Shown one piece after another: positions 1 to 9,700 of a DNA stretch of 35,062 nucleotides (positions are counted from its first letter, which is position 1; every line of letters starts with the position of its first letter). A program made the translations under genes and the position numbers. The DNA is from Bacteroidota bacterium (lineage in GTDB: Bacteria > Bacteroidota > Bacteroidia > Bacteroidales > CAIXZF01): assembly GCA_026391855.1 (NCBI GenBank), contig JAPLDE010000086.1, positions 1 through 35,062 of the forward strand, in the 5' to 3' direction. The notes under the pieces were generated by a model that made no database searches, was not told the DNA's origin, and was given only the letters and a program-made list of their open reading frames with translations.

Positions 1-322
1 GAAGAAATTCCCTCCAGTTACGGATAAAATCGACACTTCTTGGTTTCTCCTTGATCTCAGCTGTAGTGGCAACAGGAAAGATGAAATGCAAATCGGGATG
101 TATCAGTTTCTGGTATTTCAGGCAGGAATGACATTGTCCACAGGCATCCTCTTCCTTATTACCGGTGCAGTTCAGGTATTGGGCATAAGCCAGGGCCATG
201 GCCAGGTTTCCTGAACCTTCCGGACCGAAAAACAATTGGGCATGAGGGATCCTCCCTTCACGGATGGACTGGATGAGTTTCCTCTTTAACCCGTTATGAC
301 CGATAACCTGCGTGAATAACAT
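1..322 (-). CDS. holB: DNA polymerase III subunit delta' (HolB), N-terminal part
   Basis: Clamp-loader subunit of the replicative polymerase. The gene runs off the left edge, so only about the first 107 residues are visible. The start is ATG at 320-322, reading MLFTQVIGHNGLKRKL. Four cysteines (C52, C61, C64, C67) form the zinc-binding cluster typical of the gamma/delta' family. The P-loop region reads GPEGSGNL (residues 33-40), so the Walker A lysine position holds Asn39. Delta' subunits often do not bind ATP, so this fits a structural role. A perfect Bacteroidetes -7 element lies 12 nt upstream. The gene diverges from thiF across a 79-nt spacer. Identification rests on N-terminal motifs only. 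Confidence 0.85.
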   Translation of the reverse strand, partial: MLFTQVIGHNGLKRKLIQSIREGRIPHAQLFFGPEGSGNLAMALAYAQYLNCTGNKEEDACGQCHSCLKYQKLIHPDLHFIFPVATTAEIKEKPRSVDFIRNWREFL

Positions 323-333
323 AGATGGTGGTG

Positions 334-341
334 CAAAGGTA
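334..341 (-). promoter_or_regulatory. Bacteroidetes -7 promoter element for holB
   Basis: On the minus strand this reads TACCTTTG, a perfect match to TAnnTTTG, and is followed by C as in many Bacteroidetes promoters. It lies 11 nt before the holB ATG, so the leader would be only a few nucleotides long. No good -33 TTTG is seen at the usual 19-23 nt spacing. Confidence 0.6.
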
Positions 342-356
342 TTGGTTTTATCCTGT

Positions 357-388
357 TTTGGTTGACAATTATTTTTAATGTAGGTTTG
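357..388 (+). promoter_or_regulatory. Bacteroidetes promoter (-33 TTTG, -7 TAGGTTTG) for thiF-thiS
   Basis: TTTG at 357-360 and TAGGTTTG at 381-388 are separated by 20 nt, matching the Bacteroidetes -33/-7 consensus in both boxes. The expected transcription start near 394 lies only about 8 nt before the thiF ATG at 402. This is the best two-box promoter in the window. Confidence 0.7.
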
Positions 389-401
389 TTAAAAAAATCA
401 A

Positions 402-1001
402 ATGTATTTGGACGTTTTACTGAACAAAACCGTTGGCATTGCCGGTTGTGGCGGCCTGGGCTCGAACTGTGCAGTAGCTCTCGCCCGGGTGGGAATCGGC
501 AGGCTCATCCTGGCTGATTTTGATATTATTGTTGAATCAAACCTGAACCGTCAGTATTTTTTCAGGGATCAGGTAGGGCAGAAAAAGGTAATGGCTCTCC
601 GGGATAACCTCCTGAGGATCAATCCTTCTGTAATTGTAGAAATCCATGATATCAAACTCACTCCAGACGATATTCTTAGGATATTCAGCCCGTGTGAGGT
701 GATAGTAGAGGCTTTTGACCAGGCTGATGCCAAGGAAATGATAATTGAAACTGTACTGACCGGTTTCCCCGACAAATTCCTGGTCTCCGGTGTCGGGCTG
801 GCAGGGTGGGGAAACAATAATTCCATTCAGACCAAACAGTTCGGCAAACTCTATATTTGTGGTGACGGCATGAACGAAGTATCGGAGACGGCACCCCCGC
901 TGGCTCCGAGGGTTGGTATCGTTTCCAACATGCAGGCTAATGTGGTCATGGAAATATTGCTGGGTTCATGCCCCGGAACACAGGACGGGCAGAAAATATA
1001 A
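402..1001 (+). CDS. thiF: ThiF-family sulfur-carrier adenylyltransferase (short form)
   Basis: E1-like enzyme expected to adenylate the C-terminal glycine of the ThiS protein encoded next door, using ATP, in thiazole synthesis. At 199 aa it is the short ThiF type found beside thiS in anaerobes, not the ~250-aa E. coli form. Visible features are the nucleotide-binding loop GIAGCGGLGS (residues 12-21), the acidic residues after the second strand (D39, D41) and the NRQ motif (49-51). The CxxC zinc pairs of longer ThiF/MoeB proteins are absent. thiS follows after 45 nt. No other thiamine genes lie in the window, so the exact sulfur acceptor pathway is inferred. Confidence 0.8.
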   Translation: MYLDVLLNKTVGIAGCGGLGSNCAVALARVGIGRLILADFDIIVESNLNRQYFFRDQVGQKKVMALRDNLLRINPSVIVEIHDIKLTPDDILRIFSPCEVIVEAFDQADAKEMIIETVLTGFPDKFLVSGVGLAGWGNNNSIQTKQFGKLYICGDGMNEVSETAPPLAPRVGIVSNMQANVVMEILLGSCPGTQDGQKI

Positions 1002-1046
1002 CAACTGAATTGTTGATAAATATACAACCCCAAAGGCTTACTATTC

Positions 1047-1250
1047 ATGAAAATTGAACTTAACAACCGCTTGGAAGAATTTTCTCCTCCCACATTAACA
1101 ATATCGGAGTTATTGAAGATCAAGAACTTCACCTTTAAAATGCTGGTCATTAAGATCAACGGCCAACTTATCCGTAAAGAAGAATACGATCAATCAGTGA
1201 TCAAAGACGGCGACACGGTAATGGTTCTTCACCTCATCTCCGGCGGATAA
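1047..1250 (+). CDS. thiS: Sulfur carrier protein ThiS
   Basis: A 67-aa beta-grasp sulfur carrier of the ThiS/MoaD fold ending in the diagnostic Gly-Gly (HLISGG). Its C-terminus would be adenylated by the upstream ThiF and then thiocarboxylated to donate sulfur. The central region contains the NGQLIRKEEYDQSVIKDGD stretch typical of ThiS proteins (a conserved Asn-Gly turn, then an acidic D-G-D turn before the last strand). It follows thiF in what is probably a two-gene operon and converges on the decayed surface-protein gene 13 nt downstream. MoaD is less likely given the length and the neighbouring short ThiF. Confidence 0.85.
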   Translation: MKIELNNRLEEFSPPTLTISELLKIKNFTFKMLVIKINGQLIRKEEYDQSVIKDGDTVMVLHLISGG

Positions 1251-1272
1251 AAAAACCTGCGCACTAATGTGC
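1249..1272 (-). terminator. Weak hairpin plus T-tract at the end of the decayed surface-protein gene
   Basis: On the minus strand GCAC-ATTA-GTGC (1261-1272) forms a 4-bp stem that includes the TAG stop. It is followed by GCAGG and seven T residues (1249-1255) overlapping the thiS stop. The stem is short, so termination is only possible, not assured. Confidence 0.3.
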
Positions 1273-2592
1273 AATAACCATCTTCCTGCCCAGTTGCTGT
1301 CCTTCAAACTCAATAAAGTAATAATATACTCCGTCAGGAATATTCCCTGTATTCAGTTCGATAAGGTTTTCTCCTTCAGTCATTTTTTCCTTTCTGACCA
1401 GCATAGCCTGACCAAGCTGGTTGACCATTTTCAGGTTAACCGCCCCTGGATGTGGTAAATAGCACATAATCTGAGTGTTGCCATTGGCTGGGTTGGGTAC
1501 GTTTTGTGAAATACCGAATCCATTGGCTCCATATTCAGGGATAAAGGTATAATGAGATTCCAGTCTGCGGCATATGGTGTCATTGATCAAATAACCATCA
1601 TTGTCGAGGCTTGAGTAAACGCAGAGGTAGTAGTATCCCAGGTAAGGGAAGGAGTATTTCTGATTAAAGGTATAATTGACCTCTTCATCGGGTTGAAGCG
1701 GTGTAGCACCATGCCAGGTTTCTGTTACCTGAAGGAGGGTATCCATAATGGTATACCGCAGAAGGAAGTCGTTAACCGGGTTCAGCCCTGCATTCTTTAT
1801 AGAGATGGAAACAGTGGTGGAATCTCCGTGGATTGTTTGTACAAGCGGGGATATGATATCAAGCACTGCCATGTCAAAAGCCGGAGGAATCACCGTAAGC
1901 TGGTCGCAGATGGTGTCATTGAAGTAATAGGTATCAAAATTCACATCCGTGTACACGCAGAGTTTGTAATCTGTGAGCGGCGAGGGCAGGGGATTAAAGG
2001 TGAATATGGCTGACTGGTTCGGCACCAGGGGTCCGGGATAGAACCCGCCACCAACAGTTATTCCGTTAATCATATACTTAACAGGAACATTCGTTAGGGT
2101 GTCGGTTCCAAAGTTTTGTATCACGCATTTAACCACAATATCAGTCCCATAGGCATTAGTACCGGTAGGTTGTATAACAGAAGTCACGCCGGCATCGATC
2201 TGAACTTTAGGGAAGGTAAATTCAATATCATCTACAGCCCAACCTTCCCATGTTGTATTGTTAAAGGTGTAAGGGTTAAATGCCCATCTGAATTGAGTGG
2301 GGATGGCATAGTCCATCACGATTTTCAGGTCGAACCATGAGTGAATATAACCGGTTCCGGCCGATGACCAGCCGGCATAGGTATTATACCAGTTACCGGA
2401 ATTCGTATCGTTTAAACTCCCGAGAATTTTCCAGGTACCGTCATTTGACAGGTATTCCACTCTTCCCCAGTCAGTTGTATTGGCATGTATCCAATGATAG
2501 AATTTCAGGGTATCCATACCGATCACTGTAAAGTCGAACTTGGGAGAATAGAGGTATTGGACGGTTGTGTGATTAAATACCCCGCTAAGCAA
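1264..2592 (-). CDS. Fragment: C-terminal part with T9SS type A sorting domain
   Basis: This open frame begins at a TTG that is only the edge of a frameshift, not a likely start. It holds the second half of a jelly-roll domain (from about residue 12, YLYSPKFDF, to the VDDIEF motif), two CARDB-like repeats, and a C-terminal sorting domain beginning near QNVPNPANG and ending in KMVIAH. It aligns with residues about 1413-1855 of the intact neighbour. No signal peptide is present, so it could not be exported on its own. Confidence 0.55.
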   Translation of the reverse strand: MLSGVFNHTTVQYLYSPKFDFTVIGMDTLKFYHWIHANTTDWGRVEYLSNDGTWKILGSLNDTNSGNWYNTYAGWSSAGTGYIHSWFDLKIVMDYAIPTQFRWAFNPYTFNNTTWEGWAVDDIEFTFPKVQIDAGVTSVIQPTGTNAYGTDIVVKCVIQNFGTDTLTNVPVKYMINGITVGGGFYPGPLVPNQSAIFTFNPLPSPLTDYKLCVYTDVNFDTYYFNDTICDQLTVIPPAFDMAVLDIISPLVQTIHGDSTTVSISIKNAGLNPVNDFLLRYTIMDTLLQVTETWHGATPLQPDEEVNYTFNQKYSFPYLGYYYLCVYSSLDNDGYLINDTICRRLESHYTFIPEYGANGFGISQNVPNPANGNTQIMCYLPHPGAVNLKMVNQLGQAMLVRKEKMTEGENLIELNTGNIPDGVYYYFIEFEGQQLGRKMVIAH

Positions 2593-3302
2593 AGTGTACT
2601 GGTGGTGTAGAAAAAACTGACGGTGCTGTCAAAATCGTCGAAAAGGGGTACTTCTCTGATGGGAATACCGAACATGTTAGCTCTAACGGTATCATTCATA
2701 TGGTCGCCATCGTCGGGATAGCTGGTATATGATTTCAGCTTGTAAGTTCCTTCCGGGCAGATGAAGTGAGTATTAAAAGCGAAATGGATGGAATCACCGG
2801 CTGCCAGGTTTCCGTTCCAGGTCTCTGTAACAGGGGGATCGTTGTTGATCTGGTAGCTGACGTCAGTAGAGGAAAGCGGGTCCATTCCGAAGTTATTAAG
2901 GCGTACTTCAACAGCCAGGTTGCTTCCGGCATCTGCAATGGGACCTGGAGTATAAACGTAATCAACACCGGCATCTTTATGGTAAGGTATGATCACTTTG
3001 AAGTCATCAATAGCCATTCCCATTCCCTGTGTATAGCCATCAGCGGTGAATACAAACCGGAAGCGCATAGTGGGAGTGTTATTAAATGCGGAAAGAAGAT
3101 AGGTTGCCTTTTTCCAGCCGCCTGCTGCTCCACAAGGTATAATTGTACCAGTTGATTCCCAGGGGATCACTGACTGTACCCAGGGTAGTCCAGGTCGTAC
3201 CTCCGTCAAGGCTGTATTCAAGCCGGGTGCCATCGCCATAGGGGTCAGTCGAGTGATTGAAATAGAAAGATATGGAAGCATTGATCGCATTGGTGAAATC
3301 AA
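2523..3302 (-). CDS. Fragment: jelly-roll end and CARDB-like repeat
   Basis: Only the part from about 3123 down to 2595 resembles the intact paralog (its residues about 1212-1387), starting at GGWKKATYLL and ending near FFYTTST. The first ~60 codons and the last ~24 codons are out-of-frame readings created by the two deletions. The real content is the last third of choice-of-anchor-J-like domain 3 (MGMAIDDF motif) and one CARDB-like repeat. Confidence 0.4.
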   Translation of the reverse strand: MISPMRSMLPYLSISITRLTPMAMAPGLNTALTEVRPGLPWVQSVIPWESTGTIIPCGAAGGWKKATYLLSAFNNTPTMRFRFVFTADGYTQGMGMAIDDFKVIIPYHKDAGVDYVYTPGPIADAGSNLAVEVRLNNFGMDPLSSTDVSYQINNDPPVTETWNGNLAAGDSIHFAFNTHFICPEGTYKLKSYTSYPDDGDHMNDTVRANMFGIPIREVPLFDDFDSTVSFFYTTSTLCLAGYLITQPSNTSILPSSTLQ

Positions 3303-4572
3303 AAATCTGAGTGGTCAGATAGCAAAGTGCGTTGGCAGAATAACCCCCGCTCATTCCCAGGTTGGTACCCCAGACGTTAGGTGAGGATACGGCCGTATTA
3401 GGAAAGATGGAAGGATCGGGAGGCCCCAGGAGCCAGTTGGTCCCTGTGCTGGAGGCGGTGGTGAACTTTACTACCGGGCCGTCGAAGTTATCATAGTAGG
3501 GTAAGGTATCAACCGGAACACCCAGGATTGACCTGCATAAGGTGTCATTGAAGCTATTTGAGTCATTAACCAGGGTGACAAAGGCGCAGAAGGAATGCAG
3601 CCCGTTAGGCCAGGTAATGGCAGGGAAATTGACGGTAGTAGTGTTGTTGGTTGTAAGATTTCCGGTCCATCCTAAAGACACCGGAGCGTTATTATCCAGT
3701 TTGTAGGCAACATTCATATTCGTTATCGGGTTGGTCCCGAAATCTTTCACCGTTATCTGGATGGGTCCCGTGAAACCCTGGGGATACGTAAGCGGCGGGG
3801 CTACGATAGCGGTGATACCGGCATCAATGGCCAACTGTGGCATGATCAGGGCAGTATAATCTTCCGTTTCGCCCCAGGTATATGTTCCGCAAGCATGGAC
3901 ATAAGACGGATCACTGGTTTCCTGTAGCACAACCCTGAAACGGGTAGGCCCGATATGGGCATTAACAGGAACATTGATGGTGCCTGTCAGCGTTGGATTT
4001 GTAGAAGCAGTCGGACCACCGATAAAGGCAGTTTCCGACAGTTCATCGAAGTCGCCGCTGTAATCCCAGTCAACAAAAACTTTTACGCAACAATTGTAAA
4101 AACCGTTCAGGTCGATCTGGCTGACGGATATTGAATATGACTGACCTTTGGTTAGTAAAATGGGCGGAAGACCGGTGAAGTCAGAGTACATATTCGTTGA
4201 ACTGGGATTGCTGGTAGATGGTGTTGCAATGCCATGGTTCAGGTTACTGATGGTTACATTTCCGATGTCATCATCATTAGGGTTAGTGGCAGTCGAAATG
4301 CAATAGGTAAACATACTGTTTACTACATCTATGTAAACAGTGTCATTGATATGATTCACATCACCTGTAACATCCAACCAGCCTTTGAAATGATAAGTCT
4401 GGTAGGCCGAGAGGTTGGCATGGATATTAAAGGCATAGGTGAGGGTGTCCTGCGGGTTCAGTTGGGTTGTAACGGTCTCTGTTACAGGAACCTGGCCGTT
4501 GATTGAGTAACGGATCGGAAAGTTGATAATTGATTGTGTTCCGTAGTTTTTTATTTTCAGTTTAACAATCAT
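3082..4572 (-). CDS. Fragment: CARDB-like, GEVED and jelly-roll domains
   Basis: In frame with the upstream fragment and separated from it by TGA, AAC and AGT before this ATG. It aligns with paralog residues about 720-1203: a CARDB-like repeat, then a GEVED domain (paired cysteines in FYNCCVKVF, then VDWDYSGDFDE, ending GETEDYT), another CARDB-like repeat, and the first two thirds of jelly-roll domain 3. The last 11 residues after LWSS are out-of-frame. There is no signal peptide, so translation restarting here would leave the product in the cytoplasm. Confidence 0.5.
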   Translation of the reverse strand: MIVKLKIKNYGTQSIINFPIRYSINGQVPVTETVTTQLNPQDTLTYAFNIHANLSAYQTYHFKGWLDVTGDVNHINDTVYIDVVNSMFTYCISTATNPNDDDIGNVTISNLNHGIATPSTSNPSSTNMYSDFTGLPPILLTKGQSYSISVSQIDLNGFYNCCVKVFVDWDYSGDFDELSETAFIGGPTASTNPTLTGTINVPVNAHIGPTRFRVVLQETSDPSYVHACGTYTWGETEDYTALIMPQLAIDAGITAIVAPPLTYPQGFTGPIQITVKDFGTNPITNMNVAYKLDNNAPVSLGWTGNLTTNNTTTVNFPAITWPNGLHSFCAFVTLVNDSNSFNDTLCRSILGVPVDTLPYYDNFDGPVVKFTTASSTGTNWLLGPPDPSIFPNTAVSSPNVWGTNLGMSGGYSANALCYLTTQIFDFTNAINASISFYFNHSTDPYGDGTRLEYSLDGGTTWTTLGTVSDPLGINWYNYTLWSSRRLEKGNLSSFRI

Positions 4573-4578
4573 ACTGTT

Positions 4579-6744
4579 TCACAGGTTAAACCCAGATACA
4601 GGTGCCGGCATACTCAGCGAAGCTCCGTCAAAAGGAGGAGGAGAGCTGACATATACGGTATCTTTAGCCCTGACACTGATACAACCATTGGGGGCGGTGC
4701 ACATGGGGAAGTACACCTGCATACCATATAATATAGGTGTGGTGTAACTGGCCGTATTACTAATAACATTGCCTCCGGTAAGGGCATCAAACCAGGTGAT
4801 TGGATAGAGAGAATTGGCAGTTATTATAGTGCTGGTCCCGTATGTAATGGATGATGAAGTGACACCTGGGGCATTAGGAATAAATAAGGACTGAATAGTT
4901 TTGGTGAGAGTATCATCGCCATGGTTTGGGTCGTTGGGAAGGCTAACCCAGGTTTTAAAGTTGTACAGAACATCAACACCAACTGTACTAAGGTCAACCA
5001 GGGTGGCAAAAGTGAAAATGAGTGAATCGCCGGCTGCTATGGTCCCGGGAACATTTTCTGTTACTACCGCTGAAGTAGGACTTTTTTTATAACTAGCTGT
5101 TAATCCGCTGGTAATGGGTGTAAGGCCATTATTAAGTATCCTTATTTTAACGGTTTCCATACCCAGGCCGCAACCTGCAGCAACAGGAAGATAGATCTTG
5201 TCGATAGCAGCTTCCTGGGGAGCCGGCAGAGTGATCAACCAATCATCCATGGAAACCCCTGAAATGGTTCCCGAACCATCGGAAGTAAATACAAAACGGA
5301 ACCTGACCTGGCCTAATGCATTATTTAAGGCACTTAATTTGAATTTGCTTTGTTTCCAACCTCCTGACTGATATCCCCATCCGGGTTGGGCGGACGAACT
5401 GATGGTCCCGTTGTACCAGTTCACTCCCAGGGGATCATTGATACCCCCCAGGGTTGTATAATTTGTTCCGTCGGTCGTATATTCAAGCCTTGTCCCGTCA
5501 TACATGTAACTGGACCCTTCAAGGTCATAGTTAAGCCAGAATGACAGGCGGGCATTCACCGCACTGGAGAAATCGAAGACCGGGGAGGTAAGTATACAAT
5601 ATGCGTTGTCCGCATATACGGTAGTCAGGTTCACATCCCAGGAATTCGGGGAGGAATGGGCCGTGTTGGTCGTGCCATACGCAGGTGTCCCAATCTCCCA
5701 TTTGGATGCCGTGTTTGTACCCCCGAAACTCGGGGTCCATAAAGTGGTGTTCACATCAAAATTGTCATAGAAAGGGAAGGTGATCCCTCCGTAAGCCGTG
5801 AATGAAATGCAGGTTGCAGCGGGATTTCTGGCCGGGTTATGGGCCTGGGAATTGTCAATTGCCCTGATATACCAGCAAACATAATCCGAATCGGTAACAG
5901 CCGGAAGGATACCTTTCATCGTATCCTGCGGAAATTTGCTCATTCCAATGGTATCATCCGGGCCGTTATTCAGGCTGTAGACGATATATGCCGTGTCAAT
6001 TCCGCTTTGGTCTGTGATCTTGGCTTTAATGGTAAATGGGCCCATGCTGTAAAGCGTTCCCTGGGGATATCCCGGTAATAGAGTAATAACCGGGGGTATC
6101 AGCTCTGAAGGGGCCATGGTGATTTTCAGGTTGTCGATATACCAGCCTTTGTTGTTGTTGGGGCCAATGGGTCCTCCATCCTGAAGTTTAAACCGGATTT
6201 TTGCGTTGGCACAATTTCCAAGGAGAATGGAAACATCGAAAGATTCAATTCTCCACCAGGTGTTCATCGGCAGTGCAGTTGATGTGGAAGGCTGCCACAG
6301 GTTCCCGTATGAGTTAGCTGCAAAACGGTTTCCGTTCGGTCCATACTGCCCGGTTCCCATGTAGTTGGTCATGGTCAGCTGCGACCATGTAAGCCCACCG
6401 TCAGCCGAGGCCTCCAGTGTGGCTATATCCAGGAAATCGACCTTACAGATCTGGGAGAATGATAAGATCACATAGGTGTTTCCCAGCGTGCTGAAAGCCT
6501 GGGTTGTCAGGTACGCCGAATTACTTGCCTTTACCTGGCATGAATCTGATTTCAGACTGTTCGGCAGATGGTGCAAACGGGTGTTTACACCCCAGTCCTT
6601 GACATTGGGCACTGCCACCATGGTAGAAGTAACACTGTCATCGAGACTGGGAGTTTCGAAATCTTCATGGAAAATTACAATCTGGCTCTTACCTGTTAAA
6701 CCGGTGAGAACAATGAAAAATAAAAGGAAGAATACCTTTTTCAT
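4579..6744 (-). CDS. Fragment: signal peptide and N-terminal domains of decayed surface protein
   Basis: Starts with a clear signal peptide (MKKVFFLLFFIVLTGLTGKSQ). Two jelly-roll (choice-of-anchor-J/MAM-like) domains follow, with an Ig-like domain between them, then a CARDB-like repeat and an Ig-like domain. It stops at TGA after PVSGFNL, inside the next CARDB-like repeat. The 721 residues match the first ~717 of the intact neighbour closely, including long identical stretches near residues 30-60. It starts 42 nt after the stop of the intact copy, so it may be co-transcribed. If made, it would be secreted to the periplasm but lacks the T9SS sorting domain. Confidence 0.7.
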   Translation of the reverse strand: MKKVFFLLFFIVLTGLTGKSQIVIFHEDFETPSLDDSVTSTMVAVPNVKDWGVNTRLHHLPNSLKSDSCQVKASNSAYLTTQAFSTLGNTYVILSFSQICKVDFLDIATLEASADGGLTWSQLTMTNYMGTGQYGPNGNRFAANSYGNLWQPSTSTALPMNTWWRIESFDVSILLGNCANAKIRFKLQDGGPIGPNNNKGWYIDNLKITMAPSELIPPVITLLPGYPQGTLYSMGPFTIKAKITDQSGIDTAYIVYSLNNGPDDTIGMSKFPQDTMKGILPAVTDSDYVCWYIRAIDNSQAHNPARNPAATCISFTAYGGITFPFYDNFDVNTTLWTPSFGGTNTASKWEIGTPAYGTTNTAHSSPNSWDVNLTTVYADNAYCILTSPVFDFSSAVNARLSFWLNYDLEGSSYMYDGTRLEYTTDGTNYTTLGGINDPLGVNWYNGTISSSAQPGWGYQSGGWKQSKFKLSALNNALGQVRFRFVFTSDGSGTISGVSMDDWLITLPAPQEAAIDKIYLPVAAGCGLGMETVKIRILNNGLTPITSGLTASYKKSPTSAVVTENVPGTIAAGDSLIFTFATLVDLSTVGVDVLYNFKTWVSLPNDPNHGDDTLTKTIQSLFIPNAPGVTSSSITYGTSTIITANSLYPITWFDALTGGNVISNTASYTTPILYGMQVYFPMCTAPNGCISVRAKDTVYVSSPPPFDGASLSMPAPVSGFNL

Positions 6745-6786
6745 GTATCGTATGGATTATTCGTGAAACGCTGACTCAAATTCAAA

Positions 6787-9700
6787 TTAATGTGAAATTA
6801 TCATTTTTCTGACCAGGCGTTTCTGGTCAAAATTCATATAATAATAGTAGATTCCCGGGCGTAAATTCGTGGTATTCAGGTCAATAAAGTGTTCGCCGGG
6901 TTCCATTTTATCTTCATAACCCAATACTCTCTGTCCCAGCATATTAACGATTTCGATAGATACAACGCCTGCCTTCGGCAACCTGACTTTCAGCTGGGTT
7001 GTCTGGTCGCAGGGGTTGGGAATATTTTGTGAAAGAAATAGTGGGTCATTCTCATTTTCAGGGATAGCAGTAAAATACTCCTCTATCATCTTACAGAGGG
7101 TATCGTTTGGTCTATACCCGTCATCCGCATAACCTGAAAAAGCGCATAGGTAATAATAGCCCAGGAATTCATAGCTGTATTTCTGGTTGAAGGTATAGAT
7201 CAGTGAGTCGCCGGGATTAACCGGAGTGGCCCCGTTATATGTCTCAGTCACTATAATCATGGAATCAGCGATGATGTAACCGAGTGGGATATTGCTCACC
7301 GGATTTTGGCCGACATTTTTCACCACAATTCTCACCATAGCCGAGTCACCGTGAATGGTTTGGGTAATCGGCCTGAGGATTTTGGTTACCTGCAGGTCAT
7401 AAGCCGGAGGGATCACGGTGATGTAAGTGCAGGTTGTATCGTTGGCCAGGTGAGTATCCTGTCCAAGGTCGGTGAATGCGCAAAGCTTATAGGTGAATAA
7501 GGGTGAAGGTAAGGGGGTGAAGGTGAAAGTAGTATTGGCATCAGGCGGAAGCGTTCCTGCCCAGTTGCCAAAGTTTACAGTAGTACCGTCAATGCTGTAT
7601 TTCACAGGTATGCTGTACAGTGTGTCAAGCCCGAAATTCCTTATGGTAACATCTACTATAAGGTCAGTTCCGTAAACCGACTGTCCTGAGGGTTGGTTAA
7701 TGGCAATGACTCCGGCATCCTTTGGTATTTTTGGAGAGGTTAGCCTGAAATTGTCGATGGCCCATCCATCATAAAGACTATTCGGATAAATACACTGGAA
7801 GTTGAACCTGAATTGGGTGGGTGTAGCAAAGTCAGTGATGGTTGTCAGGTCATAAGCCGATTTATGCCATCCCGGAACACCAGAATTGGCACTCCACCCG
7901 AAAATATTGTTGGTATACCAGTTAACGCCATTGGGGTCACCCATCCACCCGATTATTTTCCATCCGGTTGAACTGAGATATTCGATTCTGCCGCCTTCAT
8001 CAGGATTTACATCCATCCATTGATAGAAAGTGAGGGAATCGTACCCTGTTAATGTAAAATCAAACATGGGTGAATAAAGGTATTCCGGGACGCCTGTCCT
8101 TACGTAATGTCCGTCAAGATTGGTTTTCCAGGCAAAGGGAGGAGAGTAGGAATAATTGATCAGCGATGAGGAAGGCAGACCATGTTCCCATTGGGTTCCT
8201 GTTGTATACCAATACGTTAGTGTTGAGTCATAAGGATCGGTATACGGTGGAATAAAGGTAGGGATACCGAAAAGCACCTTTTTGGTTGTATCGTTTACAT
8301 GATCACCATCCTGTGGAAGGTTTGTATAGGCCATGAGCTGGTAATTTCCCTGAGGAGCCAGGTAACCGTTTGTAAAGTGATACCCGGTTGTATCTCCCGG
8401 GTTGAGCGTTCCTGTCCAGGTTTCAATAACAGGAGCGGCACCATTTGCAACATATTGAATATCAACCGAATGCAGCGTGTCCATTCCGAAGTTGGTCAGC
8501 CTGACGTAGGGTTTTAGAAGGGTATTGGCTACTGCCTGACCATGAGGGAGCATGATTGAATCGATACCGGCATCCTGATGATAAGGGATGGTAATGGCAA
8601 AATCATCGATCGCCATACCCATGCCATTAGTCCAGGTATCTGAAGTAAACACAAAACGGAAGCGCATGGTAGCGGTCAGGTTGAAATTTGACAGCAGGTA
8701 GGTTGCTTTTTTCCAGCCGGCTGATGTTCCATTCCAAACTGGTCCTGATGACCATAGCGTATAATTATACCAGTTGATACCAAGGGGGTCATTCAATGTT
8801 CCGAGTGTCGTCCATACGGTCCCACCGTCAAGGCTGTATTCAAGCCGGGTTCCGTCATTCCAGGCGTCGGTCGATGTGTTATACCAGAAAGAGATTTTGG
8901 CGTTAATGGCATTGGTAAAGTCGAAGATCTGTGTACTCAGGTAACAGTTGGCGCTTTCAATGTACCCTCCCAAATTCAGGTTAGTCGCCCATACATTTGG
9001 AGCAGAATGAGGAGGATCAGGCCATACCAATGTGTTGGGAGATCCATGTATCCAGTTGGTCCCTGAAGCAACAGTGGTAGTGAATTTAACAACCGCACCG
9101 TCAAAATTGTCATAATAAGGCAGGGTATCAACCGGAACACCGGTTATATTTCTGCAAAGCATATCGTTAAAGGTGTTTGAATCACCCGGTAAAGCAGTAT
9201 AAGCACAGATGGTGTGTTGTCCGGTCGGAAGAGTGATAGCCGGCCATGATACATTGATGGAATTACCGGAGGTTAGGTTACCGGTCCATGTTTGTGTTAC
9301 AGGCGGGTCGCTATCGAGTATATAGCTGATGTCAACAGATGTAATTGGATCAGTTCCGATATTGGCCATTACCACGGTAACCGGTGAAGTGTATCCCTGT
9401 GGATAGGTAAGAGCAGGGGCAACAATACTCATAATGGAGGCATCATGGGGAATCTGGGGGGCAACCACTGCGGTGTAATCTTCTGTTTCTCCCCAGGTAT
9501 ATGTTCCGCAGGCATGGACGTCAGATGTGAAACCGGTTTCCTGTAATACAACCCTGAACCGGGTGTAACCGATATGGGCATTTTGAGGTACCATGATAGT
9601 TCCGGACATAATATTGTTCCCTCCAAAGGTGGTAGGACCACCTGTAAAGGCTGTTTCTGTTGCTTCATCAAACTCCCCGTTGTAGTTCCAGTCAACAAAT

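Larger units (their letters stand above)
1264..6744 (-). pseudogene. Decayed giant T9SS-secreted surface protein (paralog of 6787-12354)
   Basis: Read on the minus strand, four pieces align in order with the intact 1855-aa neighbour: signal peptide and first domains (4579-6744), middle with GEVED domain (3082-4572), jelly-roll/CARDB part (2523-3302) and C-terminal part with the T9SS sorting domain (1264-2592). Piece 1 and piece 2 are in the same frame, separated by one TGA (4579-4581) where the paralog has Ser. Pieces 2 and 3 are joined by an out-of-frame loss of about 23 nt near 3123, and pieces 3 and 4 by a loss of about 70 nt near 2590-2594. The whole span is 87 nt shorter than the paralog, close to the sum of the two deletions. 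Truncation at the TGA removes the sorting domain, so no correctly targeted product is expected. Assembly error is an alternative explanation. Confidence 0.85.

Noticed and set aside
4579..4581. TGA as selenocysteine or recoded codon
   Set aside because: The paralog has serine here, no stem-loop is obvious after it, and TGA serves as a normal stop in several neighbouring genes.
6745..6786. Separate promoter for the decayed copy in the 42-nt gap
   Set aside because: Only a 7-of-8 match (TTAATTTG on the minus strand) overlapping the stop of the upstream gene is present; cotranscription explains the layout as well.
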